Shown here piece by piece: positions 39,382 through 51,600 of a stretch of DNA of 64,000 nucleotides; within the stretch, counting starts at the first letter, position 1; each line of letters opens with the position of its first letter. Made by a program: the position numbers and the translations under genes. The notes under the pieces are model-generated. The model had not been told where the DNA came from. It did not search any database and was given only the letters and a program-made list of their open reading frames with translations. Source of the stretch: Toxotes chatareus. Taxonomy: Eukaryota > Chordata > Actinopteri > Toxotidae. Where the stretch lies: positions 9,548,501 to 9,612,500 of the forward strand of contig CM028897.1 of assembly GCA_016801885.1 (NCBI GenBank), written 5' to 3'.

Positions 39382-42300
39382 CGCAGCAAGATTTTTCTCC
39401 CAGCAGGGGCAACCTAATTGGTAACAACATGTCTGAGAGTTGTTAAGACATGCCACCAAAGAGGTCACACACAGAATTTCTTGGTCTGCATAGAAAGGGA
39501 AAAGTAGAGCACCAGCCTGGAGCCGCTTTAATGCTCAAAGCACATCACAGACTACAGGGGAGTGGGAAATCCCCAAGGATTTTTATCATGTTTTAGTTCG
39601 AAATCTGTGCTTTGAAACACAGATAAATCCATGCAAATGAACTGTTTTCTATACAATACTGAGAATGAATGCTCCAAGAACTTCACAGCTTTCCAACTTA
39701 TCACCCTCTGTACAAATGAGGCTCAGTTCAACTTAATGTGCTTTCAACAAACACTGGAATTAAATTTTTATGACTAGCACAACAGCATAAAAGTCAAAAT
39801 AATAAACTGAAATTTATCAACTCTGACTGTCGACAAACCACTGCAGTAATAATCCTTAAACCCAGTCACATCTCTTTTCATACCTAACAACACATAAAAA
39901 AGCAAACCAAAAATGCCCAGTGACATTTATAGAATTTACCGTGGCTTTTTTCACCCAGCGCTTGTTGGTCTTAGATTTTTAGTATTCTGTTTTCATAGAG
40001 AGGTTGAAGCATGTCTCTGTTCATTTCAACTACATCTGAATGGGTTGCTGGGTTAATATAAAAATCTCACTGTTTGGACCCTTGATGAAAAGATGAACAA
40101 CTGCACATGAATCCTAGACCTGGGGGGGCAGATCCACTCTGAATGCTTAAATCCAGAGGCAGCACATTTTCCACTGAATAGATAAAGGCATAAATTGAGT
40201 AGTTGGAGGAGAGTTTGATTACAAGATCTCACAGCAGTGGTAAACCAAGTTAAAGTGGTTTCAAGAGGAACCTGAAGGAGCCATGTTGCTTTCAGATGTG
40301 CAAATGTGCTTGTTGTGCCGGCTGCATCCTCCTGTGATATAGCATATATTATATAAAGGGCTTAGTTGTAACAAATGGCTTGTTAATAAAATGATTAAGT
40401 AATTCTCTTTCTGATTAACTATAAAATATTAATAAAAAATATATGGGCTGGCAGTTTGCAAAAATACCTGTGGTACGTGTAACTGCAACTACTTAGGTTG
40501 CAAAACGTTGCACCCAAAAAAAAAAAATTGAATTGTGCCCCCCCCAAAAAAAAAAAAAAAAATGATAGACAGTCATGAATTGTATCTTTGGTGTTCTTTA
40601 GTGTCTCAGCTTTCAGTCCCCTGAGCCCTTCATCTCATCATGCTCCCCCTTGTCTCTCTAAGCCCTTAACAGAGTCCATATAAACCCCCTGCTAAAGCCA
40701 CAAAATGTTCACTATACCCTGCAAACCCTTCACCACAGCAGTTCCCTTGGCAATAAAGCAATTTCGGTTCCACCTTGAAACAGTGGGGGATGAAGCTATG
40801 CATGCTGTGACATCTCAAACCCATCAAAATGCCAACATATATTTTTGATTTGGCGGATTTATCCATCACACTTTGAACAGTATGTCCTGCGCCCAGCTTG
40901 CACTCAGATTTTTTGCTAGTAAGATACAGATCCTGGTGATTTTGTCAGTTTTGTTTTTGTCTTACACAGCCATATGGCTCCATGATGGCTGCCATAGCTA
41001 AATGCCACAGCTTTATGTGTCTCATTTAACTAAGAATCACCCTTCTGCTCAGTGGCTTCAGAGCTGTTTTGATCTACTTATCATCATATGTGCTCCGTTA
41101 CTTTGCTGAAAGTCAGAATCCTTGGGGAAAAAAAAAATGGATGGATTGGGAGGTGTGTGTGAGTTTGGTACACTAAGTCCTAAATGACTCTTGACACCTG
41201 CTGTGATTAGCTAGGTCACGGCACAGTAGTTTTCTGCACTGATGTCACGTCCATGCTGACACAGTTAAATGTTCTAATTCTCCACCCCAGTCACACTTCT
41301 CCTGTGACCCCTCTTTGAGAAACACGAAACCTTCAGATGAGAGTTGTGCGGAGTAATGTTCCAACACAGCCTACGAGTTTATGCACTTTCTTAAGGTGTA
41401 TCGAAAACTCAGAGCATTAGGTCTTTATTTACAGGTTTTCAGCCATTTGCATGACAGTTGCAGAAACAGTGAAAAATTATAGTTTCAAAATGATTAAAAT
41501 GGAAAATAAAGATCAAATGGTTGCATGCATAAATGATATTAGGTTTTGCTGGGACTTGGATGGAAATCCTCTATTTATTATGAGAGAATCCAAAAACAAG
41601 CCACCTAAGCGGCCATCATTACTCATGTAACATGTAATCCATAGACAATTACAGTGGAGCAATAATGCATGATATTAACCATGGATGGAGATCACAAAGG
41701 TCCAAGTTAAAGTGACCCCAACTGTAATCCAGAAGAACGTATTAGAATGAAAAGCAGGACATTATCAAACTTGTATTGCGGCGTCTTTGGATTTCCTCGG
41801 CTTACAAAGAGTAATAGTTTCCAACATTGATCACAGCATGAAACCACAGTTCATCAATTCTGAATATTTAAAATTCCACAGAAAAAAAAAAAAAAGCTGG
41901 ATATCACATTTGTCACAACCTGCCCTTCTGTGACACAGTGCTTCAAACACAGTAACAAAGGATGTCATCTTCTTCACCTCAAGCTACAACATGCACACTG
42001 TGTGTAAACATGTCACAGCCTCACCTGACGGACATCAACGGACAGTTTACTCTGGAGACTCCACGGTCTTCTGCACCGTGGAAGACCTAATGAATGTAAC
42101 AGAGCCACTTCTGTTGTTTTCGTCTCTCAGTGTACACTCCTTAAGGCCCATCCATCCTCATCAGTTCACCTCAACAGAGGCAGGTACGAGTGTCAGAGCT
42201 CAAAACTGCCAGCCAGAGTGATGTGAACGTAAGCAATGAGCTGTGGATTCTTACCCTCAGTAGCGTAATGTGACAGTGATTTGAAGGGATTCTTATTGGG

Positions 42301-44010
42301 TAGCATTTGGTGCGAACAGAGTGGGCAGACTATTCTCTCGAGCATTGTTTTTAGACGGTGGAAGCCAGAAAGAACTCACAGCTACACCATACATCTCAGT
42401 TTCCTGTGTTGATTTGTCACTATTTGCTCACATACAGTGCTGTTAGTGGCATACTGCAGCAACACTACAGACATGATTACAGTTTAGTATACTGTATTTT
42501 AATGAGTCATAATTCATGTGAAAGTAATAAAAAAAAAAAAATGGAGTTATATACTAAATACCAAACCCTATTAGCTACAATGGCTGGGTTATTTATATTT
42601 CATTACTGCATCATTTACAAATCTCCTCCTCAATTACACAGCCCAAAACGCATGGCAGGTTCCAACAGCAGCAATGCTCTAGGTTAATTCAATATTAAAG
42701 ATTCATTAGGAGGCAGGCGATGCTTCATTGAAATAGTGTCTGCTGCGGCAGCCAGAGGCAGCCGAACTCTCCATCTCTGTCACTGCGTATGACAACACAC
42801 ATAGCCGCTGCCACAGGAAAGCAACCTTCTCGCTTTCTTGCGCTCTCTCTTTCAGTTTGCCACTTGCCGTGCTTGTATATCTCCTTGCACAGCCATCTGT
42901 CCCTGGACTGCATGTTTTGTGATCTGAGCTGCTCAGCAAACATTCTGCAGACCTTACAAATACAGTTTTCCTAAATCCTAAGTTGTTACTCACTGGGCAA
43001 ATGAAAATATACACACAATATTACTTACTCTTCTAAATAAATATATAAGTAAATAAACAAATGCAATCAATCTGTTTCAGGCTGAGAAACTTGGCCAGTA
43101 AAAAATACATGAAATCTCACACTCCCACCTGCACAATATGCACAAGGCAATAAGTTCAAAGAACTGTTTTTATGTTTAAAAAAAAAAGAAAAAGGAAAAT
43201 GAGGATACCTCTGCAGGGCAGACAACAGCCTGTCTGTATCTAAACCAGACTGTTATGAAACTACTGAACAATGTAGGTATTACACATACAGTACACATCA
43301 CAAATATGTCCCTCAAACAGACAACAGGGAAAATACCCGTACCAGAACCAAGCAGCACAGACAGAGGGATTTTAGAGACAGCTTGTTTGGATTTATTTTT
43401 GTTTTTGTGCAGTGAGATGCTAAATGCTGACAAGTTTGACTAAAAACAAGGACCTTTTTAACAAAAGCAAAACATTCAGCTCTCAATATTTATTAGAGAC
43501 TTTTAGAAAAATAAACCCAATGTCACACATCAAAGGGAAAGCGGCAGCTCTGCCATGGACTATAGGTTTAGCATTCTTGCAAATTGGCAATTTGTATAAA
43601 TCAGTTTTTGCTTCTTGATTTAAGACAGAGTTTGAGACTGCTGTTCACTAGTAACTGACAAAAAAAACTAAACAGCTACCAAGTTGGTTTTAGCCATCAC
43701 TCAGGAACTAACATGATACTTTGAATTTTGTAACATGGACATTTTGACGGAATTTAGGTTTTTTTTTTCATGCCACATGAAGTTGCAGACAAGCAACATT
43801 TAGTGCAACTAATTCCCTAATCTCTCTCAAGCAGCAAACACCGCCAAGCTAAGTGCTTCCAGCAAAACCAGCTTCAACAACAATTATTGTTTGATGGAGC
43901 TGCCACATGTCATGGAATCAAGCATGTCTCCAAACAAAGATAACATCTGCACAAACGGATTTATAAAAAAAATAAAATACTATTTTACAGAGGTAGCTCA
44001 CTTAAAAACA

Positions 44011-44011
<1 letters not shown>

Positions 44012-44061
<50 letters not shown>
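44012..44061 (+). repeat. (TA)25 microsatellite
   Basis: Fifty bp of uninterrupted TA, self-complementary and able to extrude as a cruciform. Confidence 0.98.
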
Positions 44062-44065
<4 letters not shown>

Positions 44066-47000
44066 CATAAACAAAAGCACAACCATATTTTGATGTTTTA
44101 GTTGCGGAAATGCACATTATTCATGTTATAATCTGAGGTTTTGCATAAGTGTGTGTGTATCTGAGACACTCAAGGCAGTGGCATTTAAGAAGGATAAATA
44201 TGCACATGCATGGCACCGGAGATAATCCCCACAGGCCACGGGGTGTACGTTGTAAGCATGAATAAAGCCAGTGCTGAAAATGTCTCATCGTAAATGCACA
44301 GACGGACAGGTGGACAGACAAAGACCCTCATCTGAACGTTCAGAAAAGCCCTTTTAAGTCCTGACCAACTCTTTCTCCCTCACCCTGCACCTATGCTGTG
44401 TATGTGTACAGATCGTGTGACAAGATCTACAGGGCTATTATATACCACAACAAAGAGGACACCAACAAATTTTTAACAGACAATTTTCTAGACAATAAAA
44501 TTTACAAGCAAGACTTTAAAGTATTGACAAAGGTAGAATTTCTCCCTGATAAGATCCAATTAGGTTTAAATGCATCAGTCTGAATGCCTGATGAGTTCAC
44601 TCCACAGAATGCACATAAAAGGCTTCACAAGAAATGGACTGAATCATTACGAGAAATAGAAAGTAAGGCAAAGAAAAGCTAAAAAGCAGATAGACAAAAA
44701 CTCTTAACTGAATTGGGGAAACAAAGACGCTTTCAGAATGCATGCAAGATGTAAGAAAAATTTGTTCTAACATCATTAGTCTTGTAACTGTATTCATTAA
44801 AGACTGGTAACAAGCTTTGCTGAATCTTGGCCTATGAAATAATCAGTGTCTGCCACTGTGAACAAAACTGCATAATGTAGGTGATATATTGGCTCTTGCA
44901 CCTCTTTTTGCATTTCTGTTCCTAAACTGGTTTCACACCTGGTTGACTGATACTGCTGTTGTGTATTTTTTTTTTTTTTAGCAATTTCAGGCTCAGGGAC
45001 AGTGTACTGAATCATGGCCATTTTTCATGATTTAAGTGCCAATAGGCAGGTTGCACAACCAGTCGATAAAACTCTGTATTCACTCACTGAAAAACAGAAG
45101 AGAAGGTGAGGAAGGGAAGATGAGATTTAAGTTGAATTGGATCCTCTCAGGTGCTTCAGACACTCTTGACTTATTGTATATGTGATGTCGTGCCAGCTCA
45201 TGTAAATTGAACTGCTCTCTAAACACGGTCTTCACATTTTTGAGGGCCAAATGAAGAACCAATAAAAAAAAAATAAAAATAAAAAAAGCACAAGGGCTTG
45301 AAAAGTCTTCTGTTGTGCAAGATACAGAACAGTATGAGATGGAGCGAAGGGATGAATATCAGCTTGAACAGAGAGCATCAAAGTCAATTTAAAGTCTGTT
45401 CTAAAGACGCATGCTTTATGTTTTATAAACCTTGGAAGGGTGAACTTTAACATAAACTCTTTTTAGTTTTCAGTTTTCACTTCTGTTTTTTTTTTTTTCC
45501 ATTTGTGTATCTGCTGTCCATGGTCTGTGAATGTGGATGTTAATGTCAAGTATAATGTTGATTAACATTCATTTTCTTTATAGTCGAGTCACGTGTCTAT
45601 ATGCAAAGAGGATACAGTGTACAGGTTGTAGGTTTTAGGTATATACAACTGAAGCACAAAAGGATATGCAGAACTGTTATTGGAGGATAAAGCTAAATGG
45701 ATTCATTCGTTTCCAGAGGTTAACTTTCTGAATATCTCCAAATGTCCTTCAGCGTGACACATTTTAATGAATTTCCAGGGATTTTATCATTAATTAAGCT
45801 CAGAAAAGAAGAAACGGCACATCCACAGACAGTCAGAGGAGGGCTTCAGTTCACTCACATATATGCAGATATGTTAAATCATCAATCAATCAGTGAGAGT
45901 GAGACTTGTGATTTCTAAGCCTATTGCCAAGCAGATTGTTCTAAATGCAAAAATAAATTAAGATCAAATGCCCAAAGAGTAAAACCAGAGTTAAGGCTAT
46001 TACAACTTTATTTACAAATTTACTTTCTGAACATTGGAAGGTATATCAGTAGTAGTTGGTAGATGAGAGGTCTGTGTTGTGCAGATGGCTGTGCATTCTG
46101 TTTACACCTCTCCTCGAGAACAGTGCTGCAGCCAGATCTGCCTCCCCTGCCCCAGTCTGAATGCTAATATATTAACTGTACCGCAGCCTCCTTCACACAC
46201 ACACACACACACACCAATACAGATGGCTCTATGAAGAAAATAATTCACAAAATCAAGTCCTTAAAAAAAACACACTCTGCTGTCTTTACAATATTTGTAT
46301 CACCCTTTGTCGACTTGTGGGTTTGTTCTTGTCATCATCCAGTTAATCTGGATATTTCTATTTATTTATGCATTTTGCATTATGCTATTTAAATTCAGTG
46401 TCATAAAATTGGAATTTACTGTCAGATCAATGAAAGGTACAATACATGTTTTTGAAAGTAAAGGACAACAACATCACACACAGTTAAACAGGTTTCATGG
46501 TATTCAGTACAAATATATACACATCTTAATTCAGTGGCAACAAAATGCCTGGGTTGCACAACATAGTTTGGCTGTGAAGGTTTTCAGATTCAGATTCAGA
46601 CAGTGTAATAACAGCTAATCGACAATTTATCTGAACATTCATCATTTTTATGTGAGATTAATCAAATCATAAATTTGGAGTCAAAAACCACGATGCACAA
46701 AACATTACCAGCCTGGTACTTTATCATCAGTTTGTAGCTTCAATAATATTTCACCCCTATGCACCAAGTTTTAATCTATCTTTGAAGCAAGAACAAAACT
46801 GAAGAACTTTGTTTGTTGTATTATTCGCTCTATTACTTTCACTACAATCCCAAGGCAGTTTCATAAATAAAATGTACTTTGAATCATATATCTTCATTTC
46901 TTCATTTCAGGCATTTTTGTTTTTAATTTTTTTTTTTTTTTTATGTGGCAAATTACAGCACAACATTTATTAGAACAGAATCTCAGAAAGTACAAAGAAA

Positions 47001-47857
47001 CTCACCACATCACTAAACTTTGTGAAGAGCCCAGCGGGTATCAGGAGAAAAATATTTTTTCCCAATTGTAAGACAGTTCAGTAGAATAGTCAACAAAACT
47101 GAGGAATTTGAGGTGACAGATTGTAAGTAAATTTCTAGTATTCACTTTATGCTAGAAGCAAAAGAATAGGCATTTAATAGTATATTTTCAATGTAGAAGA
47201 CTGGCAAGTGTAGGTATGAAGTTGCAGCAGCAATTTCCCATTCTTTAAAGGAAGCCCTGCACACCACATAATATGATGTTTGGACTCAGTGGACCTGGGG
47301 ATCTAAAATGATACCTGAAATAAAAACAAATCCACTGTATGAATGAGGAGGCTTTGTTTATCTGCAATGAGTGTTGATTCTAAGATTATAACTCCTGAGG
47401 GGGGATGTTGCCAGACACTGCACGGTGAGTCACAGACAGCCAGGCAAGGTGGTCAGTGCCACTGACAGCTCATTCAGAACGAGCCCACCTGAGAAATCTG
47501 AGCCGACGCCTGCCTCCCTCCATAAGCTACATTATCTATCATCTCGGGGGTCTGAGAAAAAAAAAAAAAAGCTGAAAACCAATTCTGGTTTCATGAGATT
47601 AGAAAGCTGCACACAGTGACCTGGAGCTCTACTACTCAGCTTTTGCTCTCAATTCTCAGTTCACATGTCATTGCTGTCTGGATATTGCCTCATCTGTGGA
47701 TGTGCATTTTCAGGGATTCGTGCGAAAGACTCTTGGAAGTGGGAGGACTAAAGAAATTGCTGTTCTGAAAACAAGAAAACACCCATTGCAGTGTGGAACA
47801 TTCTGATAATATTTTTAATATTTATTTTCCTTTCATCAGGAAACATTCAGATATTTT
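44062..47857. other. non-coding DNA, no gene recognised
   Basis: AT-rich, with a T12-13 run near 45490, a T16 run at 46927-46942 and three AGATTC-like units near 46578. No exon recognised. Confidence 0.6.
46194..46214 (+). repeat. (CA)10 microsatellite
   Basis: About ten CA units. Confidence 0.95.
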
Positions 47858-48425
47858 ACTTGAAGCAAAAGTTCAGCGTTTTAGGAAACATGCTCATTTA
47901 GCTCTCTGGTGAGGAGTTAGACGAGAAGATCGATACCAAACCTCAAATCTGTCCATTAAATATGAAGCTACAGCTAGCAGCCAGGAGAGGTGCAGAGATT
48001 AATGCAGTTGTGTCTGATGGTATGGCAATCTTGTTCTATGGGATGGGCTATTTCTCAATGGTATGCTGCTGGCACATGAACCACTGGCATATGATACTGC
48101 TGTGTGACACATAAAATGTATATCACTGATGTGTAGCAGTGGCATACTAACGATCAGAAGAGGCGTGTGCCAGTAAGAATCTTCATAATTCACTGGGGCG
48201 TGTTATGTGGCAAACGAAGAGGAGTGACATACGGTTTTCATGTGCCACATGTCAGCTGGGCAGAAGCAACTTATCACTAGTCAAAGTGGCATACCACTAA
48301 GCATTGGCATGTGACACTACCAGTGTCATCTGCTACTGTTCTATCTCGGCGCTGCTGGCAGCCAGTTAGCTTAGGTTAGTATTAACACTGGAAAGGGGGA
48401 AGCAGCTAGGAAACTTAGCTGTACT
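47858..48425 (+). repeat. dispersed fish repeat copy, interrupted by an insertion
   Basis: Both ends match a family I recognise as widespread in percomorph genomes: on the left the GCTCATTTAGCTCTCTGG and GAGAAGATCGATACCA segments, on the right TTAGCTTAGGTTAGTATTAA and GGAAAGGGGGAAGCAGCTAG. In the usual copies these two halves are continuous, so 47985-48357 is extra DNA. The boundaries of the repeat are approximate, and its class is not known to me. Confidence 0.65.
47985..48357. mobile_element. 373-bp insertion flanked by an 8-bp duplication (hAT-like, non-autonomous?)
   Basis: The octamer GCAGCCAG occurs at 47977-47984 and again at 48358-48365, exactly where the host repeat is split, as expected of a target-site duplication. 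Eight bp is the length made by hAT transposases. The inserted DNA has no coding frame of its own beyond a random 64-codon one, and is rich in GGCAT/TGGCA motifs. Clear terminal inverted repeats are not visible, so the hAT assignment rests on duplication length alone. Confidence 0.5.
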
Positions 48426-48539
48426 TAGATGTAGTTGCTTTTGATTTTCTAATTTTTTACTACTGGGTTAAGTTTATTCTATAATAATGCATCATATTTT
48501 ATAATCAGATCGTATGTTTTACATATAAAATCCTAATGT

Positions 48540-48680
48540 GTAAAGTAACTTGTAACTGATACTGTCAGATACATGTAGTGGTGTAGAGGTAAAATGTGGT
48601 ATAAAGTGGAAGTACTAAAGTACCTCAAATATTCAGTTGAGTAATAATAGTAATATCATCATTTATAGAACACATTTCAA
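48540..48680 (+). repeat. degenerate fish AAGTACC/GTAGTGG-type dispersed repeat
   Basis: CAGATACATGTAGTGGTGTA and TGGAAGTACTAAAGTACCTC resemble the end of a common fish repeat rich in AAGTACTC, AAGTACCTC and GTAGTGGAGTA motifs. It lies about 120 bp beyond the interrupted repeat at 47.86-48.42 kb. Confidence 0.5.
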
Positions 48681-51600
48681 AAAGTACAGTATTTGAGTTA
48701 GTTATATGGGAGTATGTAAGGAGTGAGTCACACTACTACCGCACTACTACTCTACTATTCAAAAACAGGAAAAAAAAGTATCTTACTAAAAAGATAAAAA
48801 TCTGAAATATTTTTCTTGCCATTTTAATGATTGATTCTTCTGGTTCCATTTTTTCACTGGTTTGTGTGTTTTTTTAGGGTCAGTTTCACAACACCTACAA
48901 GGTGAAATATAAACCGTCACTGTCGTGTCTCTACAACAACCAGCCATTAGTCCTTGAAAGGGAATGTGAGTCGGACAATGTCACAGCTGTGACTAAGAAG
49001 TTCATAAAACTCTCTCAAAAACCAGGCATGAAAGGTGGATGAAAACAATTTCAAGGCAGTTTAAATCTATATTCAGAAGAGAAGAAAATGTTGAGAACAT
49101 GGAAAGAAAATCCAGTACAGCACTCTATACTGTCACTAACCCTGAAGACATACTGCAGTAAAGACTTTCGGATGCCAACCCACATACATCCAAAAGGTTG
49201 TGAGCTGGCTGCCAAGCTAAGACATGGCACTGATCTTGAAGTCTGAAAATAGTACTGTGTATTCAAAGGCTTCATTTACATTTTAATTAGTATGTTATAC
49301 TGGAAATAAAACATGTGTTTGCATAACCAAAAGGAAAATGAAATTAACAGTCCACAAGGCACCAAGCAACACAATAAACATTGATTTCAAGTCATGTCTC
49401 ATAAAGATTTTTTTTTGTTTGATCTTTAATGCTGTGATGAAAAAGATTTTCTGCATGCGACTGTTATAAAAAGGGAACTAAAGAGAGTTCTGGATTGCCT
49501 TAAAAAGTCTGGTGGCCCAATCTACAGCAAAACACAATCAATCACACTTAACTGCCTTGAAACAAGCAGTTGTTTTAGCTCCCCTGCACCATACACAACA
49601 AGAAAGTGAGCAGCGACTGCTTTGCATGCCAGATAACAGGTTGTGACAAGCCCCTGAGGCTCTGAGAGCACGGTTACAGTAACACCAGGAACTGATCAGC
49701 TGTCAGCTATTATACACAATCAGGTGACAAGAGGTAGAACAGCGGCTGTGTGGACATGCCACAAAATTCATCTCTGTTTGCTTTTAGGTTTTTCTGTTAT
49801 CACATAGCATGATCAATTACAAAACGTGTTCAGTTACATCCAAGCTGTAGCTGTGACACAAACACCACTATGAATGATTAGTCATTTTTAAGTTTTAACC
49901 ACACTGAAAAGACAAAGGTACTAGGTTGCACTTCTTCAACATTTACTCATTTATTCAATTACAATCTCATTTATAATCCAATTTCAGTTGAAGACGTACA
50001 ACCCCACAGATTAATGTGTAATCAATTTGGATTTAACATGCCAATTTATCAAATGTCATTGGTGTATCTATTATGGGAAATGGGGAATTAGTTAGTATTT
50101 ATATTCTGTGTCAAATACTCTGATTTCCATTGAATCCAAAGAGATTCCTCATCACGCAGACATTTCTGTAGGGAGCACAACACCCAGACTGTTTGGTCTC
50201 AGGTTGGTTATCACCTGCAGTTTCACAACTGTACCTGAAATCACAACAGGCACAGCGATAACATAACTGTGGTTCAGTTTCTGCTCGTCATGAAAGCTTA
50301 GGGACGTGCCCTAAATCTGCTACACTGATAGACAGGAAACTTTTAATTTGAACTCCATTTCCTTCAGGAATCACCACAGCTTACGTTCCCAGCTCATCAC
50401 ATCTGCAGGGGCTGTCAAAGTAACAGGCACAAGAAAAATTAACAACTTTGACAGTCTGTCAACAAATAGCAATTGGCAGTCTGTGCAAGAAGCAAAACTA
50501 TTGTATATGAAAAGTAGAATAGTTGTAAATTCACAATAAAGCAGAAAAAAATTGTAGTAATGCAGAATATTCATTATGACTCAGTAAACGGTTAATAAAA
50601 AAACACTGTAACAGCCTTGAGGGAAACTGTACATCATGAACTCCTCAGCACTTGTGCTTATGGAGATTGACAAGGCCATTAGAAAGACACATGGCACATG
50701 ATAGGGCAGTGTTTCAAGGGCATGTTGCAAAAGGAACAAATTCATTTAAAATAAGACTAGAGTGATGAACATGTCTATCTCCCTTGGTACTCGCTTTTTT
50801 GTACAGCGCTACAAACAATGGTCCTGATCAACATCCTCCAGAATCACCTAGTCAGCATAACTGTGTCTCCTCAGAGCTACAGTTAGCCTCAGCAGGCTTT
50901 ATCACAGCAGCCAGACTCATTTTATGTAAACAAAGAGCGACGTGTAGAGAGTAACCATAGAGCAGACTGTACAAGTTGGCTGAGGCTTCTGACAGAGAAT
51001 GTTTTTTATGATAAGAGTCTCAAAGAAGTTGCAAGATTGTGGGTTGTTGTTGTTTGTACCGTGGCCATGGGAAATGCTTGTTTCTGACTGGATGACATAT
51101 TCAAATGGAATATTAGAATGCCTGAAACATATTTCTGGTTAATAGTTAAACTTATATGAGTTATAATTTTCTAAATCACTGTGCCAAATGTCTTAAACAG
51201 CAGGAAACACTGCAGTTTAATACATGCAATACTTAAGTACTTAAAAAAATTATATAATAATTTTAAACTCTGAGGTACCCTGCTATGCAAAAACAGCCTT
51301 GGTGGTGGGGGGTTGATATAATAATTGGTTACAGCTTCTCAAATATGAGGAGGCACCATCTAACAGTCCCTCTAGAGAAACATGAACATATAACATCTCC
51401 AAAAGGAAGGACAATTGCTACATCTATGGTGGCATGAAGCAGACACTGTGAAATTAACAGCACCTATCTGGCCAAACACCCAAGACAGTAAAAAAATAAA
51501 GAAAGAATATTGCTTTTATCCATCAAAGCAAAATCCACCAACTTCACGTCTCATTTCTCCCTTAATAAATCTGAAAATGAGAAAAAGTTAGCTTGAAGCC

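Larger units (their letters stand above)
30493..43980. other. non-coding DNA, no gene recognised
   Basis: AT-rich. Includes the SINE-like remnant, the perfect hairpin, the large TG tract, a C8A17 run at 40538-40562, and a slightly GC-richer patch at 42.72-42.96 kb. Open frames of up to 109 codons have no protein character. Confidence 0.6.
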
